Notes: generated from the sequence alone by a model not told the origin. A DNA stretch of 64,000 bases from Sporosarcina quadrami (GCF_014836615.1 NZ_JACSQN010000006.1:124001-188000), one strand, 5' to 3'. Counted from the stretch's first letter, positions 8,367 through 17,665 are shown. Made by a program: numbers and translations.

Positions 8367-11300
8367 TTATTTCTTATTAATTACCCATACGCCATTTTCT
8401 AAAGTAACTTTGTATGTTTCATTAGTTGTATCATTACGCTTTACAGTTACTTCAATTACAGTTCCAGGATATTCAAGATTTCTTCCTGTAAGTGCAATTT
8501 TCGCAGTATCTGTAGAAGTAATTTGTACGTCACTATTAGGAATAGTTGTTGTGCCTGTACCTTGAATAACTTTAATAGAAACAAAGTCAGCAGTTGTTAA
8601 TGTGATATTTTCTGAAGCTGTTAATGTAAGTTCTTCTCCAGTAACATCGACTTTAACTTTCGAGAAGAACATACCTAACGCAGGAACTTTCTCCTCAATT
8701 GCAGCTCCATCATAATCTTTAAGAGTTGCTCCGTTTGCTATAGCAATTTCTTTAACTTGCTCTTCACCTTCAAGAATAACGTTACCAGACTTCACATCTA
8801 GCTTATCGACTTCTGCATCAGCAGCTAGAATAATAGTTGCATTATTTTTAACTTCAACTGTTCCCAATTTTCCAGATAATACAACATCGCCAGTACTATT
8901 AACTTCTACAACACCAACATCAGTTTTCAACCCTTTATTAGTGAATGCAGTACCATTGCTATCTGTAATAACTACATTTGATAGTTTTCCAGTATTTACA
9001 AAAGTACCTGCTTTTACATCAGTGATTGTAGTAGTACCTGATACCGTTGCTCCGTTAGTAAAGTCAGCGTTTTTAGTGTCTACCGTTAAGTTTCCACCAA
9101 TAGTACCGTTTGTAATAGACATTACTCCAATTTCATTTGAAGTAACATTGATATTACCCGTACTCTTGCCATTTAAATCAACATTTACTAGACGGTTGAA
9201 TACTAGGTTGTCAGCTGTAGTAGCAGATAATTCAACTGCTGTTATTGATGTATCAGCTAACAGTGTAGCTAAAGTAGCTTGGCTATTGAATGTCCCTACG
9301 TTAGTTACGATATTGAAGGAATTATTTTCTCCAACTTTAGTGTAATTAATCTTAGTTCCAATAGCTAAAGCTTGTTCGAATTTATCAAAACTTGCAACTT
9401 GACCATTGATGTATAATAATGCAGGCGCATCATATGAGAATGCTTGAGTAACACCATTTCTTGTTAGCTCAAAGTATTTGTATTGAGTATCGATATCTGT
9501 TACTACTGACAATCCAGAAGTAATAGCAGGCGATACAAAAGATACAGATGCTGTTTTATTACCAGTAGTATACTGTGAACCCGATACATTTACAGTAACG
9601 TCTGTAATTCCAAGAGACTTAACTTGGACAGTTGCTTGACCGTTTACTGTTTGTAAGGAAATAGAAGCTTTTTTACCTGCTTTAACTGTTGTCCAGATAC
9701 CATTTGCATCCTTGTAAACTGCATCATTAAATCCTGTGTTTGTGATTTCAAACGTTAAGTTATGAGCTTCAGTTAATCCTTTTAACGCTTTTCCGTTTTG
9801 ATCTGCAACACTGTAATTAAAGTATGCAATATCTCCATTGGCATTAAGAGTTTCAACTGGTTGTGCTGTTGGATCTGTTATAGGTTTGTCTGTTACATAT
9901 ACTGAACCAGTACGCTCTGTAATCGCTCCAAAGTAAACGATTTCCCCACGAACCTGTGCGTCAAACTCATCAAGTCCTGCTTTTGATCCGTTTTCTAAGA
10001 AAACAGTTGGTACTGCCCATGCATTGTTGGAACCTTGTAATGTGAATTTAGCTACACCTTTAGCATCTGTGTAAATTGTTCGAATTGTTGAACCGTTCTT
10101 AGCAAAAGGAGTTGTCAATGCGCCATGGTATACATCACCGTCTTGATCAGCTTCTAGAACTGTTAAGTAAACCGGTGTTCCTGCTGGTGCAAGTTTTCCG
10201 TCTTTATCTTTTACAGTTACTTCATAATCACGACCGCCATTTGTTACTGTTTGACGAGCAGATGCATATGCATTTCCTTTAGAAACAATTGATAGCTCAA
10301 TTGATTGGACATTGTCAAACTTAACTGTAGCAGCCTTCGCTTGAAGTTCTGTTGGATCAAGTTTACCATTTCCACCAACCCATTGGTTAGATGAATTATA
10401 TGCAGCACCGCTATCTAAGAACACAATTGGAGTTACTGAAGCATTTGAACCAGTTACAGTAAATGTAGCTTCACCTTTTGAGTTAAGTAGTACGCGCACT
10501 TGATTTACGTTTCCGTTCAAGTACTGATATGGTGTAGTTCCACTATTAACTGTTGCGTCTGTTACAGTGACACCGCGAACACCTTTATCCGGCGTTACAT
10601 CAACGTTTTCTGCAAAAGTAACGTTAACATGTGTATTTGCTGCACCAGTCACTTTATAGACCTTCTTAGATCCGTTAGTTAATACGTTTCCTTCAGTAAC
10701 TTCTGAGATTGCAAGGCTAGAATTCCAATATACTAGAGCCGTTGCTCTTACTGAAGGGTTACCAGTTGGATAAGCTGTGACTACGTCAGTAGTACCCGCA
10801 TAACGAGTATATGAATAAGTAGCAATCCCATTCTCGTCTGTAGTTGCTTCAAGTAGAAGTTGTGGATTCAAAGTAGTATCTGATCCAGCACTCACGTTAA
10901 ACGTTACTGGAACACCAGCTTCTTTTATACCAATATCCGCTGTCAAGATAACTTGTTGACCAGTCTTACCTTGTAAGGATTGTTGTCCAAAAGCGATAGA
11001 TTTTGGAAGCACTTTAGAAATACCTACAAAAGTACCGATTGCTTTACCGTCAAGTTTAACAGTGTACTTTTCTCCTCCCTTTTGGTCTGCTGTTGTCAAA
11101 ACAACTACGTTAGGATTAGTTTGCTTAACAGCTGCGTTCGCTACAGTCAAGCCATCAATAGTGAAATCTAAAGACTTGATGTTTAGTACTGGCTCTTTGA
11201 ATGTTACTTCAACTGTGTTTGCATTGATAACTTTAACGTCACCTGACGCAACTGCTGATGATGTTACATCAGAGAAATCAGTGTTCAATGCTTTGTGCAA

Positions 11301-11945
11301 GAATGTTGCAAAGTGTCCACGAGTAGTTGTGTCTTTAGGGTTGAATACAGGTGCAGCAGGGTTAGTAATGTCAAAGAAATCAAGGACATCGATTGCCGGA
11401 CGAGCTTCAGCTTTCGCCTTACCTAAGTCAGTAACATCTTTTTTGAAGTCTTGATCAGCTACGTATGAAGCAAGATCGATATCATGGAAACGATCGAACG
11501 CGCGAACTAGTACTACCGCCATGTTTTCACGAGTAATGTTGCCCGCTGGATCTAGTTTACCATCTGGAGTACCGATGAAAAGACCGTTGTCATATGCTAG
11601 AGCAGCCATATCAAGCAATTCACCGTTTGAAGTTGTCTTCAAGTCAGCGAAACGCATTTTTGTTCTTGCATCAGCAGGTACAGTGTACCCTTCAGATACA
11701 AGCCATTTACCCATAAGCTTGACTACGTCTTGACGAGTCAATGTCTTGTTTGGCTTGAAAGTACCATCTTCGTACCCAGTGATGATATTTTTGTCTGATA
11801 GTGCGTCGATTGCAGCTTCATGTGTGTTACCTTTCGTGTCTTTGAAATCTTTTGCGCTTGCTACCGGTGCAACTGCTGATGCTACTAGTGCAGCTGAAGC
11901 AGCTCCCACGATAAACTTGCGGTACTTCGTTGGTTGGTTAGCCAT
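8367..11945 (-). CDS. SLH-domain S-layer protein
   Basis: A 1192-residue surface protein. Residues 1-31 are a signal peptide (n-region TKYRKF, hydrophobic AASAALVASAVAPVASA). Three SLH domains follow (~32-80, 95-150, 160-218), recognisable by 'GYEDGTFKPNKTLTRQDVV', 'GTPDGKLDPAGNITRENMA' and 'FNPKDTTTRGHFA'. They anchor the protein to the secondary wall polymer. The rest is Thr/Val/Asn-rich, cysteine-free beta-sandwich sequence, with Ig-like segments and a short run resembling a beta-solenoid (~880-1050). The AGAGGAGG ribosome site, near-consensus promoter with a ~75-nt leader and strong terminator suggest that this is the main S-layer protein. The wecC/tagA pair lies just upstream. Confidence 0.93.
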   Translation of the reverse strand: MANQPTKYRKFIVGAASAALVASAVAPVASAKDFKDTKGNTHEAAIDALSDKNIITGYEDGTFKPNKTLTRQDVVKLMGKWLVSEGYTVPADARTKMRFADLKTTSNGELLDMAALAYDNGLFIGTPDGKLDPAGNITRENMAVVLVRAFDRFHDIDLASYVADQDFKKDVTDLGKAKAEARPAIDVLDFFDITNPAAPVFNPKDTTTRGHFATFLHKALNTDFSDVTSSAVASGDVKVINANTVEVTFKEPVLNIKSLDFTIDGLTVANAAVKQTNPNVVVLTTADQKGGEKYTVKLDGKAIGTFVGISKVLPKSIAFGQQSLQGKTGQQVILTADIGIKEAGVPVTFNVSAGSDTTLNPQLLLEATTDENGIATYSYTRYAGTTDVVTAYPTGNPSVRATALVYWNSSLAISEVTEGNVLTNGSKKVYKVTGAANTHVNVTFAENVDVTPDKGVRGVTVTDATVNSGTTPYQYLNGNVNQVRVLLNSKGEATFTVTGSNASVTPIVFLDSGAAYNSSNQWVGGNGKLDPTELQAKAATVKFDNVQSIELSIVSKGNAYASARQTVTNGGRDYEVTVKDKDGKLAPAGTPVYLTVLEADQDGDVYHGALTTPFAKNGSTIRTIYTDAKGVAKFTLQGSNNAWAVPTVFLENGSKAGLDEFDAQVRGEIVYFGAITERTGSVYVTDKPITDPTAQPVETLNANGDIAYFNYSVADQNGKALKGLTEAHNLTFEITNTGFNDAVYKDANGIWTTVKAGKKASISLQTVNGQATVQVKSLGITDVTVNVSGSQYTTGNKTASVSFVSPAITSGLSVVTDIDTQYKYFELTRNGVTQAFSYDAPALLYINGQVASFDKFEQALAIGTKINYTKVGENNSFNIVTNVGTFNSQATLATLLADTSITAVELSATTADNLVFNRLVNVDLNGKSTGNINVTSNEIGVMSITNGTIGGNLTVDTKNADFTNGATVSGTTTITDVKAGTFVNTGKLSNVVITDSNGTAFTNKGLKTDVGVVEVNSTGDVVLSGKLGTVEVKNNATIILAADAEVDKLDVKSGNVILEGEEQVKEIAIANGATLKDYDGAAIEEKVPALGMFFSKVKVDVTGEELTLTASENITLTTADFVSIKVIQGTGTTTIPNSDVQITSTDTAKIALTGRNLEYPGTVIEVTVKRNDTTNETYKVTLENGVWVINKK

Positions 11946-12028
11946 TGAATAATTTCCTCCTCTAATTAGAAAATAAAATTTGTAATCTACCCCACGGCAA
12001 AATGGATGTAGAACACATTACACAGTAA

Positions 12029-12057
12029 AGTATAGTTACTATCAGCAGGGATGTCAA
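12029..12057 (-). promoter_or_regulatory. near-consensus sigma-A promoter of the S-layer gene
   Basis: Minus strand TTGACA, exactly 17 nt, then TATACT. Transcription would start near 12022, leaving a leader of about 75 nt before the AGAGGAGG ribosome site. This is among the best promoters in the window, as expected for an abundant surface protein. Confidence 0.85.
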
Positions 12058-12337
12058 TTACTTAATGATATTTTGCTAGATTGCTATGCAAAAACGCTAT
12101 GTAATTCTCCACTGCTTCTACCATTCTATCGTATTTCAGATTAATATCAAGTATTTCGATGATATTTCTAGAAAAGTCGTACAATCAGTTAATTTGTCAT
12201 GTTTGTTTTGGGTTTGTGAATTTTACGGGATATGTTGGAAGGATTTACTTGGAGTGGAATTCCATCGTATGATTTAGATAGAAGATTAGTTGTTTTAAGT
12301 TGCGAGGATTTATTTAAAAGTAAAGGTTGTAGAGTCT

Positions 12338-12475
12338 GCCTTCCGCTTTTCTACTGTCTAGCTCCAGGAGCCAGAGGCTCGGGTCATAAGTCAAATCTGC
12401 GCCGCGGCAAAAAACACCGCTATGCATCTTCGCCTTATGCCGGTCGCCTCTAAACGGCTCCTTCCGCTTTTCAAA
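12338..12475. repeat. dispersed intergenic repeat (element R1)
   Basis: A GC-rich block in an AT-rich gap, bounded by direct copies of CCTTCCGCTTTTC (12339-12351 and 12460-12472) and carrying 'GTCTAGCTCCAG' and 'GGCTCGGGTCATAAG'. From memory, similar blocks recur in Bacillaceae/Planococcaceae genomes. There is one copy in this window, no coding potential, and its role is unknown. Confidence 0.5.
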
Positions 12476-12480
12476 TGACA

Positions 12481-12519
12481 AAAAGCCTTGAACAGATGGG
12501 AGCTGTTCAAGGCTTTTTG
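12481..12519 (-). terminator. terminator downstream of the TagA-like gene
   Basis: A 16-bp perfect stem, AAAAAGCCTTGAACAG / CTGTTCAAGGCTTTTT, with a 7-nt loop. It is symmetric enough to work in both directions. Confidence 0.85.
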
Positions 12520-12632
12520 TGCGGTCAACCAACCGTTTTCGTTCTGCGTGGCGTTAATTATATATGTTACAGAGGAAATTATCCTTACACTTACGTATTC
12601 TATCATCAGTAATAATAGATTACAAGTATCAT

Positions 12633-13346
12633 TTATTTGTTTTGCCGTATTATTTCAAATAAAAATTTTGGGAGGTTCATTTGCCGTTTTAGGCGGCTTG
12701 GTTCAAGGATCAGTCGGTATAACCATTCGGCACCGACTTTTTGGAATGCGGCTGGTGCCCGCTTGATGTTGCCTGCTAGGACGTCGAATGAACCACCGAC
12801 TCCTTGGTAGAGTGTCGGGTACAAGTTGTCTCGATGTTGTTCGATCCAGAGTTCTTGTTTTGGTGAACCCATGGCGACGAATAGGATTTCTGGTTTCGCT
12901 TCATTAATAGCGTTGAGTACTTTTTGTGTATCTTGTTCATAGCCATCTAGTGTACCGGCGACTTGTAGGTTTGGATAAGTGTCGGTTAGTTTACGGGCTG
13001 CCGCTTCTGCGACGCCCGGTTTGGCACCGTAGAGGAAGATGGACTTGCCCGTTTTTGCGGCTTCCCTCACTATTCTGTCCATCATGTCGACGCCTGTTAC
13101 GCGGGACTCTATATTGCCTTTACGTAATTTGGACGCGATTATCACGCCTATGCCGTCTGGGATTTGGAATTCCGCACGGTTGAGGAGTGCTTTGAGTGCT
13201 GGGTCGTCTTTTGCTTTCATTAACTTTTCAGGGTTGATGGCAACGACGAGTGATTTCTTTTTGGTGTCGATGTTGGCAAAGAGCTTTGGTATGAGTTCGT
13301 CGTAGTTTTCTGTGTTGACGTTGACGCCGAGTATTTGTTCTTTCAT
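12633..13346 (-). CDS. tagA: WecG/TagA/CpsF-family N-acetylmannosaminyltransferase
   Basis: About 237 residues covering the whole WecG/TagA/CpsF family (PF03808): 'VVAINPEKLMKAKDDPALKALLNRAEFQIPDG' at the start (quoted only as a landmark region ~30-60), then 'FLYGAKPGVAEAAARKL', 'EILFVAMGSPKQELWI' and 'GVGGSFDVLAGNIKRAP'. TagA adds ManNAc to GlcNAc-PP-undecaprenol; WecG adds ManNAcA. The neighbour wecC, which makes UDP-ManNAcA, makes a ManNAcA donor possible. The start is ATG 13346, overlapping the wecC stop as TAATG after GGAG; an earlier in-frame start at 13412 lies within wecC. Coupled translation is likely. Confidence 0.87.
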   Translation of the reverse strand: MKEQILGVNVNTENYDELIPKLFANIDTKKKSLVVAINPEKLMKAKDDPALKALLNRAEFQIPDGIGVIIASKLRKGNIESRVTGVDMMDRIVREAAKTGKSIFLYGAKPGVAEAAARKLTDTYPNLQVAGTLDGYEQDTQKVLNAINEAKPEILFVAMGSPKQELWIEQHRDNLYPTLYQGVGGSFDVLAGNIKRAPAAFQKVGAEWLYRLILEPSRLKRQMNLPKFLFEIIRQNK

Positions 13347-14635
13347 TACCTGTTTGCTCCTGTTGTTGAGCCGTCCCCTAGTTTCAGGTAGTGGAAGCCG
13401 GCTTGCTGCCATTTGTTTTTGTCGAGTGCGTTTTTCGTGTCCAAGATGAACGGTTTTGGTTCTTTTGTTGTGAGTGTCGACGGGCTGAGCTGTTTGAAGA
13501 CGGTGTGATCGGTTGTCAGGATGAGAATGTCTGCGTCTTGGATTGCTTCGTCCATTGTTGTCTTCTGTGTTGCGTGCTGCACTTCTTTAATGTGCGGATC
13601 GAAAGATGTCACTTCGATGTTGAGCGCTTGAAGTGCTTCGATCACTTTGACGGACGGGCTTTCGCGCATGTCGTCGACGTCGCCTTTGAATGCGAGGCCT
13701 AGGACTGCGACTTTGCCGTTTGTGATTTGCATGTCGTTTAGGATGTTTTTCGCTTTTTGGGCGACGAATTGCGGCATGGCGTCGTTTGTCAGGCGTGCTT
13801 TATGGATGATGTCGGCGTTTTCAGGGCTTAGTTCGACGAGGAACCAAGGATCGACTGCGATACAGTGTCCGCCTACGCCTGGACCTGGGTAGTGAATGTT
13901 GACGCGTGGGTGGAAGTTTGCGAAGCGGATGGCTTCCCAAATGTCGACGCCGATTGTCTCTGCGATTTTTGCGAGTTCATTCGCGAATGCGATGTTGACG
14001 TCACGGTAGGTGTTTTCCATTACTTTGACGAGTTCCGCTGTTGTTGCGTCTGTGAGGTGGATTTCACCTTGGACGAATGTTTTGTAGAGTGCTTTTGTCA
14101 TTTCCGCTGATTCGGCTGTAATGCCGCCGACGATGCGGTCGTTGTTGACGAGTTCTTCGAAAATCTTGCCTGGGATGACGCGCTCTGGTGAGTGAGAGAC
14201 GAATAGGTCTTCACCGAGTGTCAGGTTGGATTTACGAAGTTCAGGCAGCATGATGTTTTCGACGGTCTTTGGCGGGACAGTCGATTCCAGGATGACGAGT
14301 ACGCCTGGCTTTAAATAGGGCACGATTGAAGCGGTTGCTTGGCGAATGTATTCCAAGTTTGCTGTGTTGTCGGGATTGATTGGTGACGGGACTGCTACGA
14401 TGTAGACGTCCGCTTCTTTTGGTTGTGTGGAAACGGTAAAGAAGCCTTCGTCGATTGCTTGCTCGAGGCGTTCTTGTAATCCGTTCTCTTCTATATGTAG
14501 TTGCTTGTTTGAGATCATGTTGACGGCTTTTTCGTTAATGTCGACGCCGTGGACGTGTACGCCGCTGTTGGCGAACATGACAGCTGTTGGAAGGCCGATG
14601 TAGCCGAGGCCGATTACGCAAATGTTTTTAGTCAT
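13346..14635 (-). CDS. wecC: UDP-N-acetyl-D-mannosamine dehydrogenase family (WecC-like)
   Basis: A 429-residue nucleotide-sugar dehydrogenase. It starts with the NAD fold 'VIGLGYIGLPTAVMFANSG', has the middle-domain 'ESTVPPKT' and the active-site 'PGPGVGGHCIAVDPWFL' with its nucleophilic Cys, and ends with the UDP-binding third domain ('LGLAFKGDVDDMRESPS'). These features fit the UDP-ManNAc/UDP-GlcNAc 6-dehydrogenase branch rather than UDP-glucose dehydrogenase. The product would be UDP-ManNAcA; the substrate could come from MnaA at 59895-61031. An AAAGGAA site precedes the ATG. The gene is coupled to the TagA-like transferase. Confidence 0.87.
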   Translation of the reverse strand: MTKNICVIGLGYIGLPTAVMFANSGVHVHGVDINEKAVNMISNKQLHIEENGLQERLEQAIDEGFFTVSTQPKEADVYIVAVPSPINPDNTANLEYIRQATASIVPYLKPGVLVILESTVPPKTVENIMLPELRKSNLTLGEDLFVSHSPERVIPGKIFEELVNNDRIVGGITAESAEMTKALYKTFVQGEIHLTDATTAELVKVMENTYRDVNIAFANELAKIAETIGVDIWEAIRFANFHPRVNIHYPGPGVGGHCIAVDPWFLVELSPENADIIHKARLTNDAMPQFVAQKAKNILNDMQITNGKVAVLGLAFKGDVDDMRESPSVKVIEALQALNIEVTSFDPHIKEVQHATQKTTMDEAIQDADILILTTDHTVFKQLSPSTLTTKEPKPFILDTKNALDKNKWQQAGFHYLKLGDGSTTGANR

Positions 14636-14681
14636 GTGGATGATGTTCCTTTCTTCTTGAACGTGCTGGTAGTTTAGGGTT

Positions 14682-14819
14682 TAATCAATTACGCCTTGGC
14701 GTAATTGCGTCCAGATTTTTCAAGCTTGCTTGAAAATCCCCGCTGAAAATCTGTGACATCCGCCGGAGGCTTTAACTTGCTTCCGCCCTTTGGGAGCAAG
14801 TTAAATAATCAGTTGATTA
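14682..14819. repeat. dispersed palindromic repeat (element R2, copy 1)
   Basis: Begins with the palindrome CAATTACGCCTTGGCGTAATTG region (14686-14707), continues with CCAGATTTTTCAAGC, AAAATCTGTGACATCCGCC and GGAGGCTT, then a hairpin of TTTAACTTGCT with its complement (14771-14806). The outermost bases TAATCAA / TTGATTA are inverted. A second, diverged copy lies in the ATP synthase operon at 52694-52880. Non-coding. Confidence 0.7.
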
Positions 14820-14867
14820 TAGCATATTCGCTTGGTTGGTACAAAGTGTTGAGCGTGTGACGCGGGA

Positions 14868-14909
14868 GAACCGATAAGGAGGCTGTTTTATATGCCTTCT
14901 TACCGGTTC
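14868..14909 (-). terminator. terminator of the S41 peptidase gene
   Basis: A 16-bp stem (GAACCGATAAGGAGGC with GCCTTCTTACCGGTTC, two G-T pairs) starting just past the stop codon at 14918. Confidence 0.75.
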
Positions 14910-14917
14910 TTTGTTGT

Positions 14918-16081
14918 TCATTCTACCGTAAAGAATGTGAATGTGCCGTTTTTCGTTGTCCGTCCGACGGTGTTTGTGAAGCCGGGATGGATGACGAGGT
15001 AGTAGCTGCCGCCTTTTTGCATCTGTTTGTTCGGTGTGACGGCGAGTTTGTCTGTGCCGTTTTGTTTGACGATGATCGGCACGGATACTCCGCCTACTTT
15101 GACGAGTTCTACTTTACTGGACGTATCGGTGGCAGTAAGGTTCATTTCTTGTGTGAAATGGATTTGGAATGTCTTGTTTGACGGGACGGTAGTTACGTTT
15201 TCGAGTGCGTTGAATTGGCGTTGTGTCAGTGTTTCTTTTACGAGTCGTTCATGGATTGTCGTTAGTTCTTTGTCGTGTTCGGCTTTGATGGTCGGTGTGA
15301 TGCCGACGTGATGGATCTTCTTTTGTTTTGGGCCGGTGAATTCACCGATTGTCAGTTTGAGTGCTGAGCCGTCTTCGAATTCGAAGAATGATTGGATGGT
15401 GCCCTTCCCTTTCGTCTTTTCACCGACTACGATTGCCGCGTTCTGATCTTGGAGTGATGCTGCCACGATTTCAGAGGCGGATGCGGAGTAGCGGTTGACG
15501 AGTACGTAGGTCTTTTCCGGGAATTTCACTTTTGACGGGACGGGTTTTATCGTTGTGGTCCCTTCTCTTGTTTTCATCTCATAGGCTGTTTTGACGCCTT
15601 GGAAGTGGCCGAGTAGTTGTTCGGCGCTTTCGACGTAGCCGCCTCCGTTATAGCGGAGGTCGAGGATAAGTTTGTCAGCGCCTTGCTTTTTTAATTTCAG
15701 GTAATGGTTGATGATGTCTTTGTTCATCGTGCCTGAGAACGTTTTGACGCGAATGTAGCCGATGTCGCCGTAAAGTAAGGCGCTAGTAACACCGGGCTTG
15801 TCCAGGTCGGCGAGTGCCAGGTCGTCGGCTCCGACTGACGCGACGTAGTCGTTGTATTCGGTTGCGGACATGTACCGGGAGTAGTCATCGAGTGCGTCCA
15901 TGATTTCTTCGACGGTGGTCATGTCGTTCAGGTTTTTCGGGATGTCACCGTAGTAGAAGTTTTCGACGAAGAATTTGATGTCGTCGATTTTTGTGTTTGT
16001 TGCGGATTCCGCTGCTGCTGCGGTTGGTGCGAGAATGATGATGGCTATGAATGCGAATAGTACGGCTTGCAGTTTTTTCAT
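14918..16081 (-). CDS. secreted S41-family (C-terminal processing) peptidase with SbsA-type Ig domain
   Basis: About 387 residues: signal peptide (KKLQAVLFAFIAIIILAPTAAAA), a short helical region, then the S41 core with 'LILDLRYNGGGYVESA', the catalytic Ser in 'NRYSASASEIVAASL' and the Lys in 'GEKTKGKGT'. The PDZ domain usual between helical region and core is absent: sequence passes from 'YNDYVASVGADD' straight to the core. The last ~100 residues form an SbsA-like Ig domain ('FQIHFTQEMNLTATDTSSKVELV', landmark only). The start is ATG 16081 after AAAGGAGG. It probably processes wall or surface proteins; substrate unknown. Confidence 0.85.
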   Translation of the reverse strand: MKKLQAVLFAFIAIIILAPTAAAAESATNTKIDDIKFFVENFYYGDIPKNLNDMTTVEEIMDALDDYSRYMSATEYNDYVASVGADDLALADLDKPGVTSALLYGDIGYIRVKTFSGTMNKDIINHYLKLKKQGADKLILDLRYNGGGYVESAEQLLGHFQGVKTAYEMKTREGTTTIKPVPSKVKFPEKTYVLVNRYSASASEIVAASLQDQNAAIVVGEKTKGKGTIQSFFEFEDGSALKLTIGEFTGPKQKKIHHVGITPTIKAEHDKELTTIHERLVKETLTQRQFNALENVTTVPSNKTFQIHFTQEMNLTATDTSSKVELVKVGGVSVPIIVKQNGTDKLAVTPNKQMQKGGSYYLVIHPGFTNTVGRTTKNGTFTFFTVE

Positions 16082-16232
16082 GTCGATGATCCTCCTTTCG
16101 GGTGGGTTTATAATAGAAGGTGATTTGAATTTGTATGTATGCTTTTGTTTATTATACCCACTTTGCGGAATTAAAGACATGGAACGGAGGAATAGTTTTG
16201 TAGAGTAGGAGTTTTTGTGGAGGGTTGATTGG

Positions 16233-16264
16233 AAAAAGCAGAGATTTGTAGGTCTCTGCTTTTT
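16233..16264 (-). terminator. terminator of the SLH-CAP gene
   Basis: A 12-bp stem, AAAAAGCAGAGA / TCTCTGCTTTTT, with an 8-nt loop, 10 nt past the stop codon. Confidence 0.85.
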
Positions 16265-16273
16265 GTTTTGGAT

Positions 16274-17350
16274 TTATTTTTTTGAAAACATGTGGACCCA
16301 GTACGTTGTGCCGTCTTTGTCGGTGGCGTAGCCTGAGCCGATGTTGGTGAATTTGCTTTGTAAGACGTTGGCGCGGTGGCCTGGTGAGTTCATCCAGCCG
16401 TCGACGACAGAGGCGGATGTTGTGTAGCCTTTGGCGATGTTTTCGCCGTAGGCTGTCCAATCGTATTTGTAGCGGTCGAGCATTTGGCCGACGGATCCGT
16501 ATGTCGGAGATTGGTGGGCAAAGTAGTTGTTTTTCGCCATGTCTTCCGCTTTCTTTTGAGCGATGGCTGTAAGTGCTTTGTCGTGTGTGAGTTGCGTGAG
16601 TTTGTGTTGCTGGCGTTCTTTGTTTACTAGATTAATTGATTGGAGTGCATAAGGTTCTTCCATTGCGACGGGTGGAGCTTCTGGGATTGTGTAGATTTTC
16701 TCGACGTATTGTTTTTTCGTTTTGTCGTAATAGATTTCGCCTGTTTTGCGCTTGGCGTCGAATTCCATGGCGCGTGTGACGAAGGCAGCCATTTGGGCTC
16801 GGGTGACGGGTTCTGTCGGTAGGAATTCGCCTCCTTGTTTTGTTGTGGTGATGTTGAGTTCTGCGATTGCTGTGATGTATTTATAGTTGGCGTTTGATTT
16901 GTTTACGTCTTTGAAGCTGATGAGGTCGTTGTCGTCCAGGATGATGTTGTAGGCGACGGCGATCATTTTGGCCATGTCTTCCCGTTTAAGTGGAGCGTTC
17001 GGGTTGAAGGTTTCGGTGTTTGGGAAGACGCCACGTTGTGTGAGTGCTTTTATGTGATTATAGGAGCCGTGTGCTTGGGTGACGTCTTTGAATGCTAGTT
17101 TGTAGTCGTCTGTCGGTTTCGCATTGATGGCGAGGGCGACGATTTTCGCGGATTGCGCGCGTGTGACGGGATGGTTGAGTCGGTATGTGCCGTCGTCGTA
17201 GCCGTTGATGAGGCCGGCGTTTGAGATGGTGTCGATTGGTGCGTGTGCCCAGTGTGTTGTCGGAACGTCTATGAATGATTTTGCTTGTGCTGTTGTTGTT
17301 GTGATGAGTAGTGTAGCAGCGAGAGCGGTTGTTAGGATGTGTTTTTTCAT
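16274..17350 (-). CDS. SLH-anchored CAP (SCP/YkwD-like) domain protein
   Basis: A 358-residue secreted protein. Signal peptide (MKKHILTTALAATLLITTTTAQA), three SLH domains (~25-75, 85-135, 145-200; 'GYDDGTYRLNHPVTRAQ', 'NPNAPLKREDMAKMI', 'FLPTEPVTRAQMAAFV'), a short linker, then a C-terminal CAP domain with 'INLVNKERQQHKLTQL', 'NYFAHQSPTYGSVGQML', 'YGENIAKGY' and 'WMNSPGHRANVL' (the His/Glu/His residues of the CAP cleft). It should sit on the wall polymer like the S-layer protein. The start is ATG 17350 after AAGGAG. An in-frame extension upstream only reads through repeat array A1. The array lies about 110 nt upstream of the gene. Confidence 0.9.
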   Translation of the reverse strand: MKKHILTTALAATLLITTTTAQAKSFIDVPTTHWAHAPIDTISNAGLINGYDDGTYRLNHPVTRAQSAKIVALAINAKPTDDYKLAFKDVTQAHGSYNHIKALTQRGVFPNTETFNPNAPLKREDMAKMIAVAYNIILDDNDLISFKDVNKSNANYKYITAIAELNITTTKQGGEFLPTEPVTRAQMAAFVTRAMEFDAKRKTGEIYYDKTKKQYVEKIYTIPEAPPVAMEEPYALQSINLVNKERQQHKLTQLTHDKALTAIAQKKAEDMAKNNYFAHQSPTYGSVGQMLDRYKYDWTAYGENIAKGYTTSASVVDGWMNSPGHRANVLQSKFTNIGSGYATDKDGTTYWVHMFSKK

Positions 17351-17459
17351 GGTTAAGTCTCCTTTTCTTTTAATATCGGCCTTTCGTGCTAGATTGTTGA
17401 GTGGGTTTTCGAGGTTTGAGGGTGGGTATTTTGATGTGTTTTTTTGGTGGAGGTTGGGG

Positions 17460-17665
17460 TTGGTTGTGTTGCGGGATGGGATGGTTGTGTAGCGCTTGAG
17501 TTTGATTGCGTTGCGGAGAGGTTTGGTTGTGTTGCGCATTCATTTGATTGTGTTGCTTGGATTTGATTGTGTTGCGATGCTGGTTAATTGTGTTACGTGG
17601 GGAGTTGGTTGTGTTGCGCGGCGTTTTGTTGTCGCGCTGAATGGGGTTTGACTAATTAGGGGTTG
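17460..17665 (+). repeat. repeat array A1 (family A, 21-nt period) with end motif
   Basis: Nine units of the core TTGRTTGTGTTGCG followed by a 7-nt variable piece, starting at 17460, 17481, 17502, 17523, 17544, 17563, 17584, 17605 and 17626. The period is 21 nt except one 19-nt unit at 17544. The array closes with the end motif (CGCGCTGAATGG at 17633, TTTGACTAATTAGG at 17647). It lies between NERD1 and the SLH-CAP gene. Confidence 0.9.

Larger units (their letters stand above)
11946..12632. other. 687-nt intergenic region upstream of the S-layer gene
   Basis: Holds the S-layer promoter and leader (near 11946-12057), an AT-rich stretch without a gene (12060-12330), a dispersed repeat (12338-12475) and a terminator (12481-12519). 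The short open frames here do not look like proteins. Confidence 0.6.
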
